Assembly (NCBI GenBank): GCA_031262295.1
Contig: JAISIA010000053.1
Coordinates: forward strand, 1 to 35,442
DNA: 35,442 nucleotides
Direction of reading: 5' to 3'
Origin: Bacteroidales bacterium
GTDB taxonomy: Bacteria > Bacteroidota > Bacteroidia > Bacteroidales > P3
Shown here one piece after another: positions 30,364-35,442 of this stretch. How positions within the stretch are numbered: the stretch's first letter is position 1; every line of letters begins with the position of its first letter. Below the pieces are notes generated by a model. That model was not told where the DNA came from. It did no database searches and saw only the letters and a program-made list of their open reading frames with translations. Made by a program: the position numbers and the translations under genes.

Positions 30364-30770
30364 ACATACTTATAATATGCAAAGACAACAATGAATATTG
30401 CTCAATTGCTAAGGGGTGGTTGAATAATTTGAATCCTTCGTGGAATATCTTTTTTTTGGATACATTAGAAAAGGATACGGAGATTGATTATTTAGTTGAT
30501 CTTTCCTTAGAGGCTCAAAAAACAAAAGTAGAAGCAAAAAGTACAATACTATATCCAATAAATAGGAATATACTTCCTTATAATATATCCTCATTAACAG
30601 ATACGGAAAGAGAAAAAGCTAATTTGGAGATTAATCATTTTTGCTTTTTTCTTAGTGAAAAGATATTTGGCAAAAGTGAAATAATATGTAATAACACCTT
30701 GTGTAGGAATTTTGAAATGGATGTTAATAATTCCTGTAAAGGATGTAAAATAAAAAACACAACAATATGA
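30360..30770 (+). CDS. Degenerate low-molecular-weight phosphatase/ArsC-like protein
   Basis: A 136-residue protein. The start, MNILIICKDNNEYCSIAKGWL, resembles the P-loop region of low-molecular-weight tyrosine phosphatases and thioredoxin-type arsenate reductases, and the segment LTDTEREKANLEINHFCFFLSEKIF resembles their last helices. The catalytic CX5R signature is broken: C7 is followed by KDNNEY and C14, with no Arg, so phosphatase activity is unlikely. The C-terminal tail adds four cysteines (C110, C115, C126, C129), possibly a metal site. The family assignment is an inference from pattern only. It overlaps both neighbours, merR and ddl, by 4 bases. Confidence 0.6.
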   Translation: MNILIICKDNNEYCSIAKGWLNNLNPSWNIFFLDTLEKDTEIDYLVDLSLEAQKTKVEAKSTILYPINRNILPYNISSLTDTEREKANLEINHFCFFLSEKIFGKSEIICNNTLCRNFEMDVNNSCKGCKIKNTTI

Positions 30771-31744
30771 AGAAAAATATAGCCCTAATTGCAGGTGGAG
30801 ATTCCAAAGAAAGAGAAGTGTCTTTGCTTTCTGCTATGGAGGTGGAGAAAAACTTGGATAGAGAAAAATATAATGTTTATAAAATCATATTAGAAGGCAA
30901 TTTGTGGTATTATGAACAAGGAAACGAAAAAGTTTTTGTTGATAAAAATGACTTCTCTCTTAATTTCCCAGAAGGGAAAGTTCTTTTTGATGGAGTATTT
31001 ATTATAATTCATGGAACACCAGGAGAAAATGGATTACTGCAAGGCTATTTAGAGATGCTAAATATTCCTTTTGCCTCTTGTTCTTCTTTGGTTTCTGCCA
31101 TAACTTTTGATAAGGCTGTTTGCAATAGTGTTGTTAGAGAGTTTAATTGCGTTAAGGTGGCTAAAAATGTCAGCTTCTACAAAAACCATATCTTAGATTT
31201 GGATACCATAACCAAAGAATTGAATTTTCCACTCTTTGTTAAACCTTCACAAGGCGGCTCAAGCATCGGCATGAGTAAGGTTTTTAATAAACAAGACTTA
31301 GAAAAAGCAATACAGAACGCCTTTATGGTGGATGATAAGATAATTATAGAAGAATTTATCAAGGGTAGGGAGCTTACTTGTGGGGTTTTGCTTTGTCAAA
31401 ACAAGATCATTTCTTTTCCAATTACTGAAATAATATCCAAAAATGAGTTTTTTGATTACGATGCTAAATATAAGGGATTGTCAAATGAGGTGACACCGGC
31501 TCAGGTTAGTGATTCAATAAAAGAAAAAGTGCAAAAAACAGCCGAAATCATCTATAAAAATCTAAATTGTCAAGGAGTGTGTAGGATAGATTTTATTTTG
31601 GAGGAAAAAAGTGAAGAATTGTATTTCTTAGAAATAAATACCATACCCGGACAATCAGAAATGAGCATAGTGCCTCAGCAAGTTCGCTCTAAGAATTGGA
31701 CAACACAGCAACTATATTCAAAGATGCTGGATGAAATTCTATAG
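30767..31744 (+). CDS. ddl: D-alanine--D-alanine ligase
   Basis: Ddl is an ATP-grasp enzyme that joins two D-Ala for the end of the peptidoglycan stem. The 325 residues show the N-terminal GGDSKEREVSLLSA (with the conserved Glu-Val-Ser), IIHGTPGENGLLQGYLEMLNIPF, the ATP-binding loop FVKPSQGGSSIGMSKV and the metal-binding C-terminal EINTIPGQSEMSIVP. The residue after this Gly-Gln is a variation on the usual Phe-Thr. The start ATG overlaps the stop codon of the previous gene by 4 bases (ATGA), so translation is coupled. Confidence 0.95.
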   Translation: MKKNIALIAGGDSKEREVSLLSAMEVEKNLDREKYNVYKIILEGNLWYYEQGNEKVFVDKNDFSLNFPEGKVLFDGVFIIIHGTPGENGLLQGYLEMLNIPFASCSSLVSAITFDKAVCNSVVREFNCVKVAKNVSFYKNHILDLDTITKELNFPLFVKPSQGGSSIGMSKVFNKQDLEKAIQNAFMVDDKIIIEEFIKGRELTCGVLLCQNKIISFPITEIISKNEFFDYDAKYKGLSNEVTPAQVSDSIKEKVQKTAEIIYKNLNCQGVCRIDFILEEKSEELYFLEINTIPGQSEMSIVPQQVRSKNWTTQQLYSKMLDEIL

Positions 31745-31805
31745 AAAAAGATAATCAAAAATAAAGAAACAATAAAAGTCAAACAAAATATAATAACAAA
31801 AATAA

Positions 31806-33215
31806 ATGATTGATTACACATTAAATTATAAGGTAGCAGACATAAACCTTGCATCCTTTGGTAGAAAAGAAATAGAGATAGCTGAAAAAGAAATGCCGGG
31901 ACTTATGTCTTTAAGAGAAAAATATTCAAAAGAAAAACCTCTTAATGGCGTAAGGATAACCGGATCTTTGCACATGACGATTCAAACTGCTGTTTTGATT
32001 GAAACACTTGTTTGTTTAGGAGCAGATGTTCGTTGGGCTTCTTGTAATATTTTCTCAACACAAGATCATGCAGCAGCTGCAATAGCAAAAAGTGGAGTTC
32101 CAGTCTTTGCTTGGAAGGGCGAAAGCTTAGAAGAATATTGGTGGTGCACAATTCAAGCACTCTCTTTCCCTAATGGAAAAGGACCACAGCTTATTGTTGA
32201 TGACGGAGGAGATGCAACCCTAATAGTACATAAAGGATTTGCCGCAGAGAATGACGCAACTATATTGGATAAAACCCCTTCTTCAACAGAGGAAGCAATA
32301 ATATTAAAAACCCTAAAAGAGGTCTTAAAGGAAGATAATCAAAAATGGCATAATACCCTTAAAGAATTGAAAGGCGTTAGCGAAGAAACCACAACAGGAG
32401 TTCATCGTTTGTATCAAATGATGGAAAGAGGAGAATTGTTAATTCCTGCAATTAATGTTAATGATTCAGTAACTAAATCAAAGTTTGACAACCTTTACGG
32501 ATGCAGAGAGTCGCTTGCAGATGGCATAAAGCGTGCTACCGATGTAATGATTGCAGGAAAGGTTTGCGTAGTTTGCGGATATGGAGACGTAGGTAAGGGA
32601 TGTGCTCATAGCATGAGAAGCTATGGAGCAAGGGTTATCATAACCGAGATAGACCCAATCTGTGCCCTACAAGCAGCTATGGAAGGTTTTGAAGTAACAA
32701 CACTGCAAAATGCCCTTAAAGAAGGAAATATCTTTGTTACAACAACAGGAAATAGGGATGTTATAACAAGCAATGATATGCAAAATATGAAGGACGAGGC
32801 GATAGTTTGTAACATTGGACACTTTGATAACGAAATTCAAGTAGAGCAATTAGAAAGATTGGAAGGTATTAAAAAAATAAATATAAAACCTCAAGTTGAT
32901 AAATACATATTCCCTGATGGGCATTGCATATATCTTTTGGCAGAGGGAAGATTAGTAAATTTAGGTTGTGCCACAGGACATCCTTCATTTGTTATGAGTA
33001 ATTCTTTCACCAACCAAGTCCTTGCACAGATTGACTTGTGGAAAAACAAGTATGAAGTGGGAGTTTATCGCCTTCCAAAACACTTAGACGAAGAAGTAGC
33101 AAGACTACATTTAGAAAAAATTGGCGTAACTCTAACAATCCTTACAGATGAACAAGCAAAATATATAGGAGTTGATAAAAACGGACCATATAAAGCAGAA
33201 CATTACAGATATTAG
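31806..33215 (+). CDS. ahcY: Adenosylhomocysteinase (SAH hydrolase)
   Basis: AhcY splits S-adenosylhomocysteine into adenosine and homocysteine to sustain methylation. The 469 residues carry the N-terminal substrate domain ([33 protein letters not shown]), the NAD-binding motif [19 protein letters not shown] and the C-terminal [26 protein letters not shown], ending KAEHYRY. The length indicates the form with the additional insert of about 40 residues found in many bacteria. A 61-base A-rich gap separates it from ddl and shows no clear promoter or riboswitch. Its TAG overlaps the GTG start of the ABC transporter by one base. Confidence 0.97.
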   Translation: MIDYTLNYKVADINLASFGRKEIEIAEKEMPGLMSLREKYSKEKPLNGVRITGSLHMTIQTAVLIETLVCLGADVRWASCNIFSTQDHAAAAIAKSGVPVFAWKGESLEEYWWCTIQALSFPNGKGPQLIVDDGGDATLIVHKGFAAENDATILDKTPSSTEEAIILKTLKEVLKEDNQKWHNTLKELKGVSEETTTGVHRLYQMMERGELLIPAINVNDSVTKSKFDNLYGCRESLADGIKRATDVMIAGKVCVVCGYGDVGKGCAHSMRSYGARVIITEIDPICALQAAMEGFEVTTLQNALKEGNIFVTTTGNRDVITSNDMQNMKDEAIVCNIGHFDNEIQVEQLERLEGIKKINIKPQVDKYIFPDGHCIYLLAEGRLVNLGCATGHPSFVMSNSFTNQVLAQIDLWKNKYEVGVYRLPKHLDEEVARLHLEKIGVTLTILTDEQAKYIGVDKNGPYKAEHYRY

Positions 33216-35038
33216 TGAAGAATATATTTAGAATATTTAAGTATTTAAGGAGCTTTAAACGAGAATGTGCCTTAAACATATTTTTTAATTTAATCTATGT
33301 TTTTGCATCTTTGTTTTCCTTTATTATGGTTATACCATTTGTATCCGTACTTTTTGGAATAATAAAAGCTCCAAAGGTTTGTCCTGAATTTGCCTTTGAC
33401 AAAGATATTCTAATAGATTACTTCTCCTATCAAATAAATTATTATAGCCAAAATTATGGTTTTTTCCAATGCCTTATCGTTCTAAGTTTGGTTTATCTAT
33501 TTTTTATATTTCTTTCTACCTCTTCTCGCTATGCAGCTATGTATTTTCTTGCACCCATTCGCAATGGCGTTATAAGAGATCTTAGAAATGATATATACCA
33601 TAAAATAACAATACTGCCCCTTTCCTTTTTTGCCATAAGACAAAAGGGAGATTTAATTTCAAGAATGTCTTCCGATTTGTCGGATATTGAAATTTCAATT
33701 ATGAGTTCCTTGCAAACAATTGCAAAAGACCCTGTCATGGTTATTGTTTTTCTAATAACTCTTATAATAATTAGTCCAAAACTTGTATTATTTGTTGCAA
33801 TTATACTTCCCCTTGCCCTATTTATAATAAGGAAAATAGGGAAAAGTCTAAATAGAAACTCACAAAAGGGACAAAAACAATTAGGACAGCTTTTGGCAAC
33901 CACAGAAGAGGCACTTGGAGCTATAAGAATAATTGACGCTTTCAACGCTGAGGATATTGTAAAAAGAAAATTTAATGAACAAAACAACATTTTCACCAAA
34001 CAGCTTACCAAAATATACCGCAGAAGAGACCTTTCTATTCCTCTAACTGAAATATTTTCAATATTAGTTATGGTAATTTTGGTGCTATTTGGTGGAATGA
34101 TGGTAATAAAACAAGAGATTCATCCCAGCGTTTTAATAGGTTTTGTGTTGATTTTCGCACGTATGATTTCCCCTTTGCAAAGTGTAACAACATCATACTA
34201 CAACTTCAAAAAGGCAGAAGCAGCAGCTAAGAGAATATATGAAATACTTGACTCAGAGGAAAAGATAATTGAAAAGAAGGATGCTATAAAAAACATTTCC
34301 TTTAACAAGGAAATAGAGTATAAAAACGTATATTTCTCCTACTTAGAAGAGGAAAATGATGAAAAGGATGTGCTGAAAAATCTTTCTCTTACAATAAAAA
34401 AAGGAAAAACTATAGCACTTGTAGGCTTCTCTGGTGCAGGAAAGAGCACCCTAATTGACCTTTTACCCCGATTTATTGATGCTAAAAAAGGTGAAATTAC
34501 AATAGATGGCATTTCAATAAAAGACTTTAATATAAATTCTCTGCGATCCATAATATCAATAGTAACACAAGAAAGCATACTTTTCAACGATACCATATAT
34601 GGAAATATAGCTTTCGGAACAAAAACTACTATAAAAGAGGTTGAAAATGCTGCAAAAGCTGCCAATGCATACGAGTTTATCTCATCTCTACCCAATGGTT
34701 TTTACACCAATATCGGAGATCGTGGACTTAGCCTTTCAGGAGGTGAAAGACAGAGAATTTGTATAGCAAGGGCAATATTAAAGAATCCTCAAATTCTTCT
34801 CTTAGATGAGGCAACCTCAGCCTTAGATACCATAAGTGAAAAACTTGTTCAAAACGCCTTAGAGGCAATAATGAAAGAAAGGACAACATTGGTTATTGCC
34901 CATCGCCTCTCCACAATTGTTAATGCAGATGAAATTATAGTTATGAATAATGGAGAAATTGTTCAACAAGGTACGCATAAAGCTCTTTCAAAAGAAGAGG
35001 GAATTTATCAAGAGCTAATAAAATTACAAGCATTATAG
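33215..35038 (+). CDS. MsbA-type ABC exporter (lipid A or drug exporter)
   Basis: A fused membrane-ATPase half-transporter of 607 residues that works as a homodimer. The membrane domain (about 20-330) contains six helices. The nucleotide-binding domain (about 365-605) has Walker A GFSGAGKST, the Q-loop TQESILF, signature LSGGERQ, Walker B ILLLDEATSALD and the H-loop VIAHRLS. It is closest in layout to MsbA-like flippases; other lipid or drug exporters of the same type cannot be excluded. Translation starts at GTG within the stop codon of ahcY (TAGTG), so the genes are coupled. The dispersed repeat R3 follows about 60 bases downstream. Confidence 0.93.
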   Translation: MKNIFRIFKYLRSFKRECALNIFFNLIYVFASLFSFIMVIPFVSVLFGIIKAPKVCPEFAFDKDILIDYFSYQINYYSQNYGFFQCLIVLSLVYLFFIFLSTSSRYAAMYFLAPIRNGVIRDLRNDIYHKITILPLSFFAIRQKGDLISRMSSDLSDIEISIMSSLQTIAKDPVMVIVFLITLIIISPKLVLFVAIILPLALFIIRKIGKSLNRNSQKGQKQLGQLLATTEEALGAIRIIDAFNAEDIVKRKFNEQNNIFTKQLTKIYRRRDLSIPLTEIFSILVMVILVLFGGMMVIKQEIHPSVLIGFVLIFARMISPLQSVTTSYYNFKKAEAAAKRIYEILDSEEKIIEKKDAIKNISFNKEIEYKNVYFSYLEEENDEKDVLKNLSLTIKKGKTIALVGFSGAGKSTLIDLLPRFIDAKKGEITIDGISIKDFNINSLRSIISIVTQESILFNDTIYGNIAFGTKTTIKEVENAAKAANAYEFISSLPNGFYTNIGDRGLSLSGGERQRICIARAILKNPQILLLDEATSALDTISEKLVQNALEAIMKERTTLVIAHRLSTIVNADEIIVMNNGEIVQQGTHKALSKEEGIYQELIKLQAL

Positions 35039-35096
35039 CATACTATACAACCAAACTCAATACACAATTAGACTAAAATTACAAAAATCACAAATT

Positions 35097-35442
35097 ATTT
35101 AACATTCTTCGCCCCTTTTTCTGACAAATTTTAACATCATTTATCAAAATTTGCCCAAATTTTAACATTTTTTAACATTTCATTCAAAAATCCAATTTTT
35201 ACTATACAAAAATTTGTTAAAATTTTGTAAAATTATTAATCAATTAATCCTAAATATAATCCAAGCAAATTTTAATCCATTTTTCTAAATTTTTCATTAA
35301 AAAAACCAAATTCTAATTTTTAAAGAAAAAAAACGAAGATTTCTCCAAATAAAACGCTGTTTTATTTTACTAAAACGAAGAAATAATTTTCTAAATCTTC
35401 GTTTTAATTTTCTAAAACGAAGATTTATTCAAAGATAACAAA
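35097..35442 (+). repeat. Long dispersed intergenic repeat, copy R3 (reaches the window edge)
   Basis: Collinear with R2 at 27518-27866 and with the inverted part R1 at 1-130 (see R2 for the motif order). It lacks the TCCTAACGGAA hairpin element and instead has a middle with TTTGTTAAAATTTTGTAAAA, which R1 shares. It ends with the 21-bp array C and TTCAAAGATAA at the right edge. Confidence 0.75.
35330..35434. repeat. 21-bp phased array C, five units
   Basis: The conserved C falls at 35334, 35355, 35376, 35397 and 35418, an exact 21-base period. Cores are CGAAGATTT, CGCTGTTTT, CGAAGAAAT, CTTCGTTTT and CGAAGATTT. Unit 4 here is TCTTCG, the reverse complement of the CGAAGA in units 3 and 5, whereas in array B the pairing partners are CGCTG and CAGCG. 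Confidence 0.88.

Larger units (their letters stand above)
35039..35442. other. Non-coding end of the window
   Basis: After the ABC exporter there is a stretch of about 60 A-rich bases without a clear terminator, followed by repeat R3 to the window edge. No gene is visible. Confidence 0.7.

Noticed and set aside
31745..31805. SAH or SAM riboswitch upstream of ahcY
   Set aside because: The 61-base gap is A-rich and has no stable stems or known riboswitch motifs.
33529..34011. Open frame of 160 codons opposite the ABC exporter gene
   Set aside because: It mirrors the membrane domain of the exporter on the other strand and has no independent start signal or domain.

Overview
The window comes from an AT-rich member of the Bacteroidota, most likely a Bacteroidales-type lineage. 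The evidence is an S46 dipeptidyl peptidase with the DPP11 specificity residue, a secreted M14 peptidase with a type IX secretion C-terminal domain, a lipid-anchored TamA homologue (TamL type), a LruC-type lipoprotein, and promoters that repeatedly match the Bacteroidota consensus TTTG-N18-21-TAnnTTTG with few Shine-Dalgarno sequences. Almost all genes are housekeeping or cell-envelope genes. I see no transposase, prophage, CRISPR array or recognisable defence operon.

Layout. 1-430: AT-rich repeat sequence. 432-733: three tRNA genes (Ser-GCT, Pro-TGG, Arg-TCT). 831-1433: lipoprotein, divergent from mreC-mreD (1530-2868). 2877-9110 (minus): DPP11 peptidase, pheT, a protein of four 25-residue repeats, and a polytopic membrane protein. 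9292-10383: a lone atpB. 10508-12937 (minus): DUF3298-like lipoprotein, GH25 muramidase and a 2-hydroxyacid dehydrogenase. 13185-14153 (minus): LruC-like lipoprotein. 14154-15042: non-coding, with a predicted small RNA and repeats. 15043-15663 (minus): exported nitroreductase. 15772-21785 (plus): M14 peptidase, beta-barrel protein, waaA and tamL. 21971-23010: DUF4810/DUF799 pair. 23023-27415 (minus): gltX, DUF2520 protein, sirtuin and miaB. 27416-28747: non-coding, with a long repeat and a second predicted RNA. 28748-35038 (plus): ldcA, yraN, merR, a degenerate phosphatase-like gene, ddl, ahcY and an MsbA-type ABC exporter. 35039-35442: a second copy of the long repeat.

The genes fit a Gram-negative cell that builds its envelope in the usual way: peptidoglycan (ddl, ldcA, mreCD, GH25), LPS core (waaA, MsbA-like), outer-membrane assembly (tamL), and peptide use through DPP11 and the T9SS M14 enzyme. 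Translation and tRNA genes (pheT, gltX, miaB, tRNAs) are interspersed.

The most unusual content is intergenic. (1) Three arrays of five units with an exact 21-bp period, in which some unit cores are reverse complements of others (CGCTG/CAGCG, GAAGA/TCTTC). (2) A roughly 345-bp dispersed repeat that carries such an array, present at 27518-27866 and 35097-35442, with its first part inverted at 1-130. (3) A small hairpin element, stem-CAA-stem followed by a T-rich spacer and TCCTAACGGAA, in three clear copies and one diverged copy; stem sequences differ between copies while pairing is kept. (4) Two promoter-to-terminator units without genes (about 14212-14433 minus and 28423-28636 plus) that look like small RNAs. 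Both window ends lie inside the long repeat, so the window may be a contig broken at that repeat.
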